From contig CALJGI010000013.1 in NCBI GenBank assembly GCA_938074045.1, positions 1-64,000 on the forward strand: DNA of 64,000 nt, written 5' to 3'. The notes below the pieces were generated by a model, which saw only the letters and a program-made list of their open reading frames with translations, did no database searches and was not told the origin of the DNA. The stretch is from an uncultured Halieaceae bacterium. Its GTDB lineage: Bacteria > Pseudomonadota > Gammaproteobacteria > Pseudomonadales > Halieaceae. Made by a program: the position numbers and the translations under genes. Positions 38,301 to 46,700 of this stretch are shown piece after piece. The stretch's first letter is position 1. Every line of letters starts with the position of its first letter.

Positions 38301-39295
38301 AGTACTGCTTTCACTATGAGCTGATCCGAAGGCGATAAATCAACGGAGGTCATCTCGCCTACGCCATCATTGTTGACGAATTGTGACTCTACTCGGTCCT
38401 GAAAAAGCCTGACCTCCACGAAAGAATGATTACCACTACCCTCTCCCGCCGGTTTGCGTAGCAATAAAGTCGCGGGCTCCGCGCAGGCGGGTAACTCCAG
38501 TGCAATTGCAGCATTACCAAGCTCTCGTTTGCTGCGATACCAGGCCGGTTCGACGTCACTGGCGACCAGCAAGCCGGTTTCGGTGAAAGGCATATCCCGG
38601 TCAAGCCACTGCTCGGCCGCAAGCATGCTTTTACTTTCACCAAGTCCAGGTAGCTCCATAATCCGAATATTGCGCCACCGCATGATACCTATATCGCCGG
38701 CGTGAACCTGCAGTGCGATAAATCCACTGGCATCTACCGCATCGATGAGGTCAGCGGCGGGAACACCATTTATCCAGGTCTTCAGAATGGGACCGCGGGC
38801 CTCAATTTCCACGTCATTCCAATCGTCCAGTTTGATAGCTGCCCGCGCAGCATCATTCTCGTTCAGCCTGGCCAGCCAGCCTCGTCGAGCTTCGTCGTAT
38901 ATGCCACCACTCCAGGCGCGGTCCGAGTGATCGAGCTCATATTGGTAGCCATAGGCACGTCCGTCGCCATCACGCTGAGCAGAGCGAAACAGCACGCCTG
39001 AATTGCCGAGTTCGTCCCAGCGCATCTGCATCTTTAGTGAAAAATTGGCAAACTCTGCCTCGGTGCGCAGAAACGTATTACCACCAGGACCGTGATGGCC
39101 GACTATTTCATCACCTCTGGCTGCGAAGGTTGATTCTCCACCTATGACCCGCCAACCGTCGAGATTCTTGCCGTTATACAGCGCCCGATAGCCCTCCTCC
39201 AGTTCCGGTGTTTCTGTGTCGCCGGTGAAGCTGATGTACCAAGCACCCAGAACCGCGGCTACGACGACCAGTAGTCCGAGAATACGTCTATTCAA
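35378..39295 (-). CDS. Fusion protein: DUF1080 domain, PVC-type membrane-bound dehydrogenase, helical repeats, cytochrome c
   Basis: About 1305 residues. Numbering from the upstream TTG at 39364: membrane segment 28-44; DUF1080 (concanavalin-like, 3-keto-glycoside hydrolase group) about 57-238 (LYNGKNLDGWR, NSGVLFRS); a second beta domain 240-405; PVC-type sugar-dehydrogenase-like propeller about 430-810; HEAT-like helices about 825-1060; cytochrome c 1113-1200 with CAACH (C1124, C1127, H1128) and axial Met in GIMPAHG; a C-terminal beta domain 1240-1328. No ATG exists near the start; TTG at 39295 gives NRRILGLLVV directly as anchor with AGGA ten bases upstream. Likely a periplasmic oxidase of a sugar-like substrate passing electrons to heme. 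Coupled to the next receptor by TAATG. Confidence 0.8.
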   Translation of the reverse strand: MNRRILGLLVVVAAVLGAWYISFTGDTETPELEEGYRALYNGKNLDGWRVIGGESTFAARGDEIVGHHGPGGNTFLRTEAEFANFSLKMQMRWDELGNSGVLFRSAQRDGDGRAYGYQYELDHSDRAWSGGIYDEARRGWLARLNENDAARAAIKLDDWNDVEIEARGPILKTWINGVPAADLIDAVDASGFIALQVHAGDIGIMRWRNIRIMELPGLGESKSMLAAEQWLDRDMPFTETGLLVASDVEPAWYRSKRELGNAAIALELPACAEPATLLLRKPAGEGSGNHSFVEVRLFQDRVESQFVNNDGVGEMTSVDLSPSDQLIVKAVLRDNEAVVSVNEVDAIRGMHADLALSGQLHIKPGRCDEDYEITQLSWAALKEASSEPAFYQTLDNEPAPVLTPEEALSRFRIAPGYEIELVAAEPLVEDPVAMAWDEWGRLYVVELRGYMPDAYGTGSEEPVGRIVRLEDTDRDGRMDKSEVFLDGLVNPRAIAVVNEGILIAEPPTLWLCELPTRDALCTSKKSVGGYATDVGNANVEHMENGLRQGLDNWLYNSKSTRSLRLADGALEEREGLFRGQWGITKDNYGRWFYNHNSTWLQADFFQAEDLVSGRTLSSTQGLGVNLTNPARVFTVRVNPGVNRAYLEGTLRPDGRLNKATGVSGLVYYRGDQFPASPVGHVYVPEVAGNVVAQFYVQDKGLEITATQQLYEDAEWGQRDFLGSTDERFRPVDAMNGPDGSLYIIDMYRGIVQEDHYLTDELREQIFERQLEQPLGMGRIWRVRHSEGSDTGSDQSLGDAGPQRLLAALSHSNGWTRDTAQRLLLSRAEDLQESLFDIARAKPTIPALHAIWTLEGRGELTRNMLLELLSMEDPNRQVQALRAGQSLLRSEDLVAILSDPKLLDERVAMQLAFAAVDHAKSPAIQQRLLHLLNDRASSEYIQQAVSRAVAGQELEFLEILVDAPAAAARSDSMSSLLQRLSANAYRTLRGDLTATNAAPEALLGLLQFTASRVGKNDWQQIALLNGFTSVINAKDFQPAMLAEAPPIFRDATISETNSLWNTRLQARAAYTWPGDELALGIKPLSPEQLERMKLGEAFYSQCAACHGDDGAGRPGLAPALAGVSWVTGPAEWLGRIILQGMAGPVEVNGEVFNGIMPAHGHLPALSDTTLAGLMTYVRRSWGNTADPVDTDKVASIRRETAGRKTPWTVKELEGVKIDRGFDRFIGKYSVSFLKLTVTEEVDGLHIDVPMYGGGKLDPVAGTDSIFFAKMGSESAKFEFVIDEDGTVNSLILHREGQKIPAERVVD

Positions 39296-39426
39296 GAGAT
39301 TATTATCCTGTGCCGAGTGCGTGCGGGTGGGTTGAGCTAATCTGTGGAAACAATGATACCGCAACTGGGAATTACAGGTAAGATACGCGGTTTAGAACAC
39401 TGACCCAAAGATAGACAGGACGACTC

Positions 39427-42024
39427 ATGGCCAAGCGTATTTACCTCTTCAGTGAAGGGAATAAGGACGATCGGGATCTGCTGGGTGGCAAAGGGGCCAA
39501 CCTCTGCGAAATGACAGCCATGGGTTTGCCGGTTCCTTACGGCTTTGTGATTACTACCCAGACCTGCCGAGAATTCTTCAAACTGGGAAACCGTCTACCC
39601 GCTGACCTTGCGACGGAATACCGCGTCGCTCTGCGTCTGGTCGAAGACCGCATGGGCGCGCGCTTCGGCGATGCCAGCAACCCCTTGCTCTTTTCTGTTC
39701 GGTCGGGCGCGCCGGTATCCATGCCCGGCATGATGGATACAGTGTTAAATCTGGGTTTGAACGACGATATTGCCGATGGCATGGGAGCACGCACCGAAAA
39801 CCCCCGCTTCGCCTATGATTGCTATCGGCGCTTTATCCAGATGTTCGCCAATGTCGTCATGGATGTCGATGGCGATCTCTTTGAAAACGATCTTCGCGAA
39901 TACAAGACAGCCGCTGGAAAAGTACTGGATACAGAGTTGACTGCGGAGGACTGGCAACACGTGGTCACCCGATTTCAGCGTATTGTCAGTATTCCGCAGG
40001 ACCCCTACCAGCAGCTGGAGATGGCCATTGAGGCTGTGTTCCGATCCTGGCATACCCCCAGGGCCATTGTTTATCGAGAAATGAATAATATTCCGGAAAA
40101 TGTGGGTACAGCCGTAAATGTCCAGGCCATGGTGTTTGGCAATTTTGGGGAGGATTCGGGTTCAGGAGTTGCATTTACAAGAAATCCTGCCACGGGAGCC
40201 AAAGAGTTTTTCGGTGAGTTTTTGTTCAACGCAGCAGGTGAGGATGTAGTTGCTGGAATCAGAACCCCGGAGCCCATAACTGCCTTGCAGAGCCGTCTGC
40301 CTGAGGTCTATGACGAACTCTTGGCAACCCAGACCAGATTGGAGCAGCACTATAGAGATATGCAGGATATCGAGTTCACCGTGCAGGAGGGTCGTTTTTT
40401 TATGCTGCAAACCCGTGGCGGGAAACGAACCGGCAGAGCTTCTGTGAAGATCGCGGTGGAAATGGAACATGAAGGCCTGATCAGTGAAAAAGAGGCATTG
40501 ATGCGTGTATCGCCTGAGCATGTCGAATCATTTCTGCACCCCATGGTCGATCCTGAGGCCAAAAAAGAGATTATCGCCCGCGGTCTGCCCGCTTCTCCCG
40601 GGGGTGCCACCGGCGCTGTTGTGTTTTCCGCTGACGAGGCGGTGCGTGTTCATGGTGAAGGCAGGACGGTGATACTTGTCCGCCGGGAGACTACACCCGA
40701 GGACATACATGGCATGAAGGTTGCCGCTGGTATTTTGACGGAACTAGGCGGTATGACCTCTCACGCGGCGGTAGTCGCTCGTGGTATGGGGGTTTGCGCT
40801 ATTACAGGCTGTGGCGAATTGGCGATTAATCATGATACCGGGGTGGTTAATACGGCGGATGGTGTCAGTTTTGCGCGGGGCGACATTATCACCCTGGATG
40901 GCTCTACCGGCGAAGTTATGCTGGGGGATATTCCGAAAACAGAGGCCGCCTCCAGCGAAGACTTTCAAACCCTGTTGTCCTGGGCGGACAAGTACCGGCG
41001 TCTGAAGGTTCGCGCCAATGCGGAAACCAAGGAGGATGCGGCAAGAGCTCTGGAACTGGGTGCTGAGGGCATAGGGCTGTGCCGAACCGAGCATATGTTT
41101 TTTGAAGAGGATCGCATCGACATCATGCGCGCCATGATTTTGTCTTCGACGCGCGAGGAACGACAGAGCCACCTCGACAAGTTACTGGTCTTTCAGAAGT
41201 CGGATATGAAAGACCTTTTTACAGTAATGAATGATTTACCGGTCACCGTGCGCCTGCTCGATCCGCCTCTGCACGAATTCCTGCCCCATGACGCGGCGGA
41301 TGTCGCCGCCCTGGCACAGAGACTGGGTAAGCCTGTAGAGGAGATCGCGGCAACTGCACGCGATCTGCAGGAGGTTAATCCCATGCTGGGGTTCCGCGGT
41401 TGCCGCCTGTCCATCGTCTATCCCGAAATCACAGAAATGCAGGTACAGGCAATCATCGGTGCGGCAGTTGAACTGCATCAGGAAGGCCTGCGTCCACGCC
41501 CAGAAATTATGGTGCCACTGGTTGTTAATGTCAGGGAAATACGCCTGATAACCGAGGTGATTGACCGCAGTATTCGTAAGGTCTTCGAAGAGAAAGGGGT
41601 GTCAATTCCCTATCGCGTGGGCACTATGATGGAGACGCCCCGGGCCACGCTGGGTGCAGATCGCCTGGCTCCAGCGGTTGAATTCATGAGCTTTGGCACC
41701 AATGACCTGACCCAGATGACTTATGGTTTTTCCCGGGATGACGTCGGTAAATTTGTGCCGGCCTATCTGGAAAAGAAAATCATCGAACAGGATCCCTTTG
41801 TATCACTGGATCAGCGTGCGGTCGGTCGCCTGATGGAGATGGCCGTGCGCGAGAGTCGCCGGGTGAAAAAAGGTATTAAATACGGTATCTGTGGCGAGCA
41901 CGGTGGTGACCCCAGGTCCATACAGTTCTGCCACGAACTGGGGCTGGATTATGTTTCCTGCAGCCCCTTTCGAGTCCCCGTGGCGCGCATTGCTGCGGCC
42001 CAGGCCAATGTAGGCGATGGCTGA
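39427..42024 (+). CDS. ppdK: Pyruvate, phosphate dikinase
   Basis: Interconverts pyruvate + ATP + Pi and PEP + AMP + PPi. 865 residues, full length. N-terminal ATP-grasp (LLGGKGANLCEM, SVRSGAPVSMPGMMDT), phosphohistidine domain with catalytic His in GGMTSHAAVVARGMG, and PEP/pyruvate barrel with GLCRTEHMFF and active-site Cys in YGICGEHGGDP. AGGACGA precedes the ATG. It stands alone, divergent from the fusion dehydrogenase. Supports gluconeogenic growth or a PPi-linked glycolysis. Confidence 0.96.
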   Translation: MAKRIYLFSEGNKDDRDLLGGKGANLCEMTAMGLPVPYGFVITTQTCREFFKLGNRLPADLATEYRVALRLVEDRMGARFGDASNPLLFSVRSGAPVSMPGMMDTVLNLGLNDDIADGMGARTENPRFAYDCYRRFIQMFANVVMDVDGDLFENDLREYKTAAGKVLDTELTAEDWQHVVTRFQRIVSIPQDPYQQLEMAIEAVFRSWHTPRAIVYREMNNIPENVGTAVNVQAMVFGNFGEDSGSGVAFTRNPATGAKEFFGEFLFNAAGEDVVAGIRTPEPITALQSRLPEVYDELLATQTRLEQHYRDMQDIEFTVQEGRFFMLQTRGGKRTGRASVKIAVEMEHEGLISEKEALMRVSPEHVESFLHPMVDPEAKKEIIARGLPASPGGATGAVVFSADEAVRVHGEGRTVILVRRETTPEDIHGMKVAAGILTELGGMTSHAAVVARGMGVCAITGCGELAINHDTGVVNTADGVSFARGDIITLDGSTGEVMLGDIPKTEAASSEDFQTLLSWADKYRRLKVRANAETKEDAARALELGAEGIGLCRTEHMFFEEDRIDIMRAMILSSTREERQSHLDKLLVFQKSDMKDLFTVMNDLPVTVRLLDPPLHEFLPHDAADVAALAQRLGKPVEEIAATARDLQEVNPMLGFRGCRLSIVYPEITEMQVQAIIGAAVELHQEGLRPRPEIMVPLVVNVREIRLITEVIDRSIRKVFEEKGVSIPYRVGTMMETPRATLGADRLAPAVEFMSFGTNDLTQMTYGFSRDDVGKFVPAYLEKKIIEQDPFVSLDQRAVGRLMEMAVRESRRVKKGIKYGICGEHGGDPRSIQFCHELGLDYVSCSPFRVPVARIAAAQANVGDG

Positions 42025-42034
42025 GCCGAGAGAC

Positions 42035-42368
42035 TCATCCCAGCACGAAGGCGTTGCGTTTATTGCGTTCAGAATACCGAAAATAACCGGCATAAAACCC
42101 TTCGTCACGGTGACCTGGAGCATATTCGTCCGCATCTGCCAGTTTCAGGACCTTGGCATAGATTTGCTGTATCTGCTCTTCTGTCTTGCAGGAGAAGTTG
42201 ATTATGATGCTGTTAGATACCGTGGCCGGTTGCCGATTAAAGAGTCGCGCCAGAGCAAAGGCTGACATTGCGCCATTTACAGTCCAGAGAATCTATAATT
42301 GATCATGCATCATATTGCGCAGCGGTCTGCTCGAGGTTATTGGCTCCTACCTTGGTGTAGCCTATCAT
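42035..42368 (-). pseudogene. Decayed VOC (glyoxalase/bleomycin-resistance) family gene
   Basis: Two pieces of one VOC domain lie in different frames. From ATG 42368 the frame reads MIGYTKVGANNLEQTAAQYDA, the usual VOC N-terminus, then stops at TGA 42303-42305. The remainder is in a second frame, open from a TAG at 42293-42295 to 42035, with NRQPATVSNS, EEQIQQIYAKVLKLAD and EGFYAGYFRYSERNKRNAFVLG, the family C-terminus. About 15-20 residues between the pieces are missing. The span is not a multiple of three. It ends 10 bases after ppdK. Confidence 0.75.
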
Positions 42369-42437
42369 GACACTTCTTTCCTATCTGAAGTATCGCGGCC
42401 GCTGATCCCGCGGTCATCTACCCTATATGCAGGCTTT

Positions 42438-43184
42438 ATGAAAAACAACGCTACAGATATCCACGTCCCCGAGGAATTAAAGCGCGGTGCATTGAAACCG
42501 GATGAAGAGCGCTACATTGACAGCGGTGCTCACCTATTGCGACGGATACCGGAATGGCTGGGCTGTGGAAGTCTTGAAGACAAGAACATACTCGATGTTG
42601 GCTGTGGCACCAAATTCACCCAGGCGATTTTACGCGACGAAATATTGGTCAAGTCATACACGGGTATCGATGTGTATCAGCCCATGATTGAACATTTGAG
42701 CACAACTGTTGCAGATCCCAGATTTCATTACCACCACATGGACACTCACAACGAAATGTACAACACCAGTGGGCAGCCTCTCACACCGGATACTCGCCTT
42801 CCTTGTGCGGAACAATCCTTTGATATCATCTGCTTGTTCTCTGTTTTCACACACCTGGCCCCGCATGATTATCGCGCGATGCTGCAAGCGCTTCGCCCTT
42901 ACGTAAAACCAAGCGGTCAGTTGATATACAGTCTATATCTCGACGAACTCACGTCGGGTGGTCACGGCCTTATCAATTCCATTGTCGCCAAACACGACTT
43001 GAAGGACTGGCAGCCCAGCGGGGAGCCTTTCCGGGACGCCTTTCCAGGAAAGCCATTGCAATGGGCCCTGTACTCACGTGAGCATGCGCTCGAGCTAATA
43101 GAGAGTACGGGCTGCTGGGCTGTCGATAGCATCAATGAACCCGAAGAGCATATTCAGCACTTTATTGTCTGTACCCCGAAATAG
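42438..43184 (+). CDS. Class I SAM-dependent methyltransferase
   Basis: 248 residues from the ATG at 42438. Motif I is ILDVGCGTKFTQAIL, the acidic end of strand 2 is TGIDVYQPM, motif IV-like DIICLFSVFTHL and the post motif YVKPSGQLIYSLY. Substrate unknown. The longer frame from 42315 would run over the VOC remnant and adds an unconserved leader. No close operon partner. Confidence 0.75.
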   Translation: MKNNATDIHVPEELKRGALKPDEERYIDSGAHLLRRIPEWLGCGSLEDKNILDVGCGTKFTQAILRDEILVKSYTGIDVYQPMIEHLSTTVADPRFHYHHMDTHNEMYNTSGQPLTPDTRLPCAEQSFDIICLFSVFTHLAPHDYRAMLQALRPYVKPSGQLIYSLYLDELTSGGHGLINSIVAKHDLKDWQPSGEPFRDAFPGKPLQWALYSREHALELIESTGCWAVDSINEPEEHIQHFIVCTPK

Positions 43185-43255
43185 AATGGCGGATTATGCA
43201 TTGGGATGCATGCTGCTACACTGGCGTTGATTTAGACAGCAACGGGAGAATAATC

Positions 43256-43855
43256 ATGGACTTTTCTGGCATCATTTTTTGGCTGGTACTGCTCGGTCTG
43301 ATTTTTTATGTCGTCGGGATATATAATCAGCTGATCACGCTGAAAAACCGTTACGAAAATGCATTCTCACAGATTGAGGTGCAGTTAAAGCGCCGGTATG
43401 ACCTCATACCCAATCTGGTGGAAACAGCAAAGGGCTATTTAAGTCACGAAAGAGAGACTCTGGAGGGTGTCATAGCTGCTCGCAATGAAGCCATGGCTAT
43501 GCTGAAGGCGGCAGCAGCGAGTGGAGCTGCCGGCCGCGATATACAGAAACTGGCTGGTGCGGAAACATCGCTGCAAGGTGCGTTGGGAAAACTCAACGTT
43601 GTGGTCGAGGCCTACCCTGATCTCAAAGCCAACGAAAATATGATGCAGCTGAACGAAGAGTTGACCACCACTGAAAATCGTGTCGCATTCGCCCGCCAGG
43701 CATTCAACGATTCGGTTACGGGCTATAACACCTATCGTCAGACTTTTCCCCCGGTGTTCTTCGCGGGATTTTTTGGGCATAGAGAAGATGCATCACTACT
43801 GGAATTTGCCGATTCCGAAGCGATTCAGGAAGCGCCCAAAGTATCTTTTTCCTGA
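43256..43855 (+). CDS. LemA family protein
   Basis: 199-residue LemA protein: N-terminal membrane anchor (about residues 4-24), then a helical domain with NRYENAFSQIEVQLKRRYDLIPNLVETA, ERETLEGVIAARNEA and the TTTENRVAFARQAFNDSVTGYN signature. The ATG at 43256 has GGGAG seven bases upstream. LemA genes often pair with an M48 peptidase or a TPM-domain protein; here the M48 gene starts 25 bases later. Function of LemA is poorly known; envelope stress is suspected. Confidence 0.92.
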   Translation: MDFSGIIFWLVLLGLIFYVVGIYNQLITLKNRYENAFSQIEVQLKRRYDLIPNLVETAKGYLSHERETLEGVIAARNEAMAMLKAAAASGAAGRDIQKLAGAETSLQGALGKLNVVVEAYPDLKANENMMQLNEELTTTENRVAFARQAFNDSVTGYNTYRQTFPPVFFAGFFGHREDASLLEFADSEAIQEAPKVSFS

Positions 43856-43880
43856 CTCTCCTCGCAGGAATACACGCTGA

Positions 43881-45878
43881 GTGAATTTCTTCGAACAACA
43901 GGATGAAGCCCGTCGCAACACCAAGTGGCTGTTACTTCTTTTTGTAGCTGCCGTCATCTTGTTGATCGGCATCACCAACATCGTGATTGCCACCTTTTTT
44001 GTCTTTGGGCCTGGCATTGCCTATGGCCAGAACACCTTCTATTGGATAACGGCTGTCGTAGTAGGAAGCATCAGTATCGCCATTCTCGCGCGTTGGATGG
44101 AGCTTTCCCGCGGCGGTGTAGTGGTCGCCGAGGGTTTGGGTGGGATACCTATACAACCCAACACTGATAACCCTGATGAAAAACGCTGCCTCAATGTGGT
44201 GGCGGAAATGGCACTTGCTTCAGGTATGCCTGTACCCGAGGTGTATGTGCTGGACGACCAGATTAGTTTAAACGCATTCGCAGCAGGCACCAGCCCTGCA
44301 GACGCGGTCATCGGCGTCACACGAGGTGCGGTCGAGCAGTTTGATCGCGAGCAGTTACAGGGTGTGATCGGCCACGAATTCAGTCATATACTGAATGGGG
44401 ACATGTGCCTGAACATTCGCCTGATGGCATTGTTGCGAGGCATAACCTTTATCAGTGATTTTGGCCAATTGTCACTGAGTTCTAATCGACGTCGCTATCG
44501 AAGTAGCAGCAGTAGAGAATCCAATGCACACGCGCTGGGTCTTGCTCTGCTGGTGATCGGATGGCTTGGTTCGCTGTTCGCGAATTGGATCAAGGCCATT
44601 ATCAGTCGCCAACGAGAATTTCTGGCGGACGCTTCAGCTGTTCAGTTCACGCGGAACCCCCAGGGAATTGCCAACGCCCTAAAACTGATTGCTGGTTATA
44701 GTCGAGGAACAGCAGTGATGAGCCCGGGTGCGTCCGAAGCCAGCCATCTTTTTATTGCTCCGGCGCTGTCTTCATTGTTTCAGGTGTTTGCCACTCATCC
44801 GCCACTTGATGTCAGAATCCGACGTCTTGAGCCCAGTTGGGATGGCGAATACATTGAACGAACAGTGAGTTTACGTTTGAAGGAAGATGGCCGGCACAGC
44901 TCGGTGGATCTAGAATCGGAACACGCACGCCCCGGAACCATTCACGCACCACTGGATCAGGATGTGATGGTCGCCATAGGTGCGGGTATTGCCCACGCGC
45001 TGTCAGGTCAGGCACCACTACCCTCTGTTGACTCCACTAACCTTGAGGGTGCGGTTGACCATGAAGAGTCAGGCGAGGAAGTAAAGCCGACAGCTGATGG
45101 GGCCGCCTATCAGCCTCCGCCAATAGTTCTCAATGATGAGGGTCTGCCGCGACGCTTGGCCAATCTTGCCAGAGAGCCCTTTGGCGCTATGGCACTGTGT
45201 GTTGGAATGATCGTATCCACCGATAATCAACAGCGCGACAGTCAGATCAAGCTGGTTGAGCGCTGCGGGATTAAAGGACTGAGTCTTCATGTTCGGCAAC
45301 TGGCCGACGATTTAGCCGATATATCAGACGAATACCGCTTGCCCCTGATTGAGTTGTGCCTTCCCTCGCTCAAGCTCATGTCCGCGCAGCAATATAAGAC
45401 ATTTCGCGAGTTGCTGCTGGCAGTTTCTCGCAGCGACAAACGTATTGAATTGTTTGAATGGTGCCTCTATCAACTACTAACTCATTATCTGAACCCCGGG
45501 TACGGCCTTGCCCGCACACAACGCAGCCGCTATAAAAAAGTTGTTGAGGTCAAAGACGCCTGCCAGTTGGTACTCTCGCTGCTCGCGTACGCGGGTCACT
45601 CGGATCCACAAGCGGCCAGCGATGCGTTTACATCGGCCATGGTCAGTCTGGACCATGCGAACACCTGCATCCTGCCTGAGGAAGAGTGCGTACTCGAGAA
45701 TTTCAGCACGGCGGTCAACCGGCTCGGGCAGTGCTATCCACTGCTGAAACCCAGAATTATCAAAAGCATGTTGGCTTGTATTTATCACAATCAGGAACTG
45801 CAGGCACGGGAAGTGGAAATTATTACCAGCATCGCTGCCGCTATGGATTGCCCATTACCTGATCTCAAGCTGGAGTAA
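43881..45878 (+). CDS. M48-family membrane metallopeptidase with long C-terminal extension
   Basis: 665 residues. Two membrane segments (about 15-45 and 52-72) precede the zinc site HEFSH (165-169), a further hydrophobic stretch near 230, and the third ligand Glu in RQREFLADASA. The peptidase ends near 330 (THPPLDVRIRRLEP). About 300 residues follow, including a helical segment (LIELCLPSLKLM ... FRELLLAVSRSDKRIELFEW) that looks TerB-like to me (inference). HtpX homologues are only about 290 residues. GTG start, co-directional with lemA. Confidence 0.88.
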   Translation: MNFFEQQDEARRNTKWLLLLFVAAVILLIGITNIVIATFFVFGPGIAYGQNTFYWITAVVVGSISIAILARWMELSRGGVVVAEGLGGIPIQPNTDNPDEKRCLNVVAEMALASGMPVPEVYVLDDQISLNAFAAGTSPADAVIGVTRGAVEQFDREQLQGVIGHEFSHILNGDMCLNIRLMALLRGITFISDFGQLSLSSNRRRYRSSSSRESNAHALGLALLVIGWLGSLFANWIKAIISRQREFLADASAVQFTRNPQGIANALKLIAGYSRGTAVMSPGASEASHLFIAPALSSLFQVFATHPPLDVRIRRLEPSWDGEYIERTVSLRLKEDGRHSSVDLESEHARPGTIHAPLDQDVMVAIGAGIAHALSGQAPLPSVDSTNLEGAVDHEESGEEVKPTADGAAYQPPPIVLNDEGLPRRLANLAREPFGAMALCVGMIVSTDNQQRDSQIKLVERCGIKGLSLHVRQLADDLADISDEYRLPLIELCLPSLKLMSAQQYKTFRELLLAVSRSDKRIELFEWCLYQLLTHYLNPGYGLARTQRSRYKKVVEVKDACQLVLSLLAYAGHSDPQAASDAFTSAMVSLDHANTCILPEEECVLENFSTAVNRLGQCYPLLKPRIIKSMLACIYHNQELQAREVEIITSIAAAMDCPLPDLKLE

Positions 45879-45884
45879 AGCTGT

Positions 45885-46688
45885 ATGTCATATGTCAAGG
45901 TAGAGAAGCCCCGCCCACACACCACGGTAATCACGCTCAATCGGCCAGAGAGAATGAATGCGATGGCATTTGATGTGATGGTGCCGTTTCGCGACGCTCT
46001 CCAGGAGGTCAGCTTTGACAATGACACCCGGGTTGTCATTGTGACGGGCGCCGGACACGGCTTCTGTGCAGGTGCAGATCTGGAGGACCCAGGCTGGTTG
46101 GATATTTTCGATGGGTTGACCATGCCAGGCATCGCCAGACGAGCAATGAAAGTGCTTGAAGATGTCATCAAGTCCATTCGAGACATGCATCAGCCGGTCA
46201 TTGGAGCCGTGAATGGAGCCGCTATTGGAGGTGGATTTTGTCTGGCCATGGCGACGGATATTCGTCTGGCGGCTGAATCCGCCTATTTCCGGCCAGCGGG
46301 CATCAACAATGGACTGACATCGGCGGAATTGGGATTAAGTTATTTGCTGCCCCGATCTATCGGCGCTTCACGGGCATTCGAAATAATGTTGACCGGGCGG
46401 GATGTCGATGCCCTGGAGGCCGAGCGTATCGGAATGGTTTCCCGCGTACTCCCGGATGCTGAATTACTGGACGCCTGCTTTGAAGTGGCCGATCGGATCA
46501 TCGGCCTGTCCCAGGTGGGTGTGGAGTTGAGCAAACAGATTTTGTCGGCGGGTCTGGAAGCGGGTAGTCTGCATTCACATATGAATCATGAGGGGCACGC
46601 CCAGTTGTTTGTGCGTATGACAACGCAAAATTTTGAGGAGGCGATAAAAGCCCGAAAACAGGGTCGAGCACCACACTTTAAGGATTGA
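45885..46688 (+). CDS. Enoyl-CoA hydratase/isomerase family protein
   Basis: 267-residue crotonase. N-terminal ITLNRPERMNAMAF, oxyanion-hole segments AGHGFCAGADL and GAAIGGGFCLAMATD, and a catalytic-type Glu in GLTSAELGLSYLLPR. It hydrates or isomerises an acyl-CoA; the exact reaction is open. It begins 6 bases after the M48 gene and converges on the aminotransferase. Confidence 0.88.
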   Translation: MSYVKVEKPRPHTTVITLNRPERMNAMAFDVMVPFRDALQEVSFDNDTRVVIVTGAGHGFCAGADLEDPGWLDIFDGLTMPGIARRAMKVLEDVIKSIRDMHQPVIGAVNGAAIGGGFCLAMATDIRLAAESAYFRPAGINNGLTSAELGLSYLLPRSIGASRAFEIMLTGRDVDALEAERIGMVSRVLPDAELLDACFEVADRIIGLSQVGVELSKQILSAGLEAGSLHSHMNHEGHAQLFVRMTTQNFEEAIKARKQGRAPHFKD

Positions 46689-46700
46689 CGGGTTGCTGCT

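Noticed and set aside
39296-39426. Possible cobalamin riboswitch upstream of the BtuB-like receptor operon
   Set aside because: The gap is short and shared with ppdK, and I see no B12-box-like conserved stretch.
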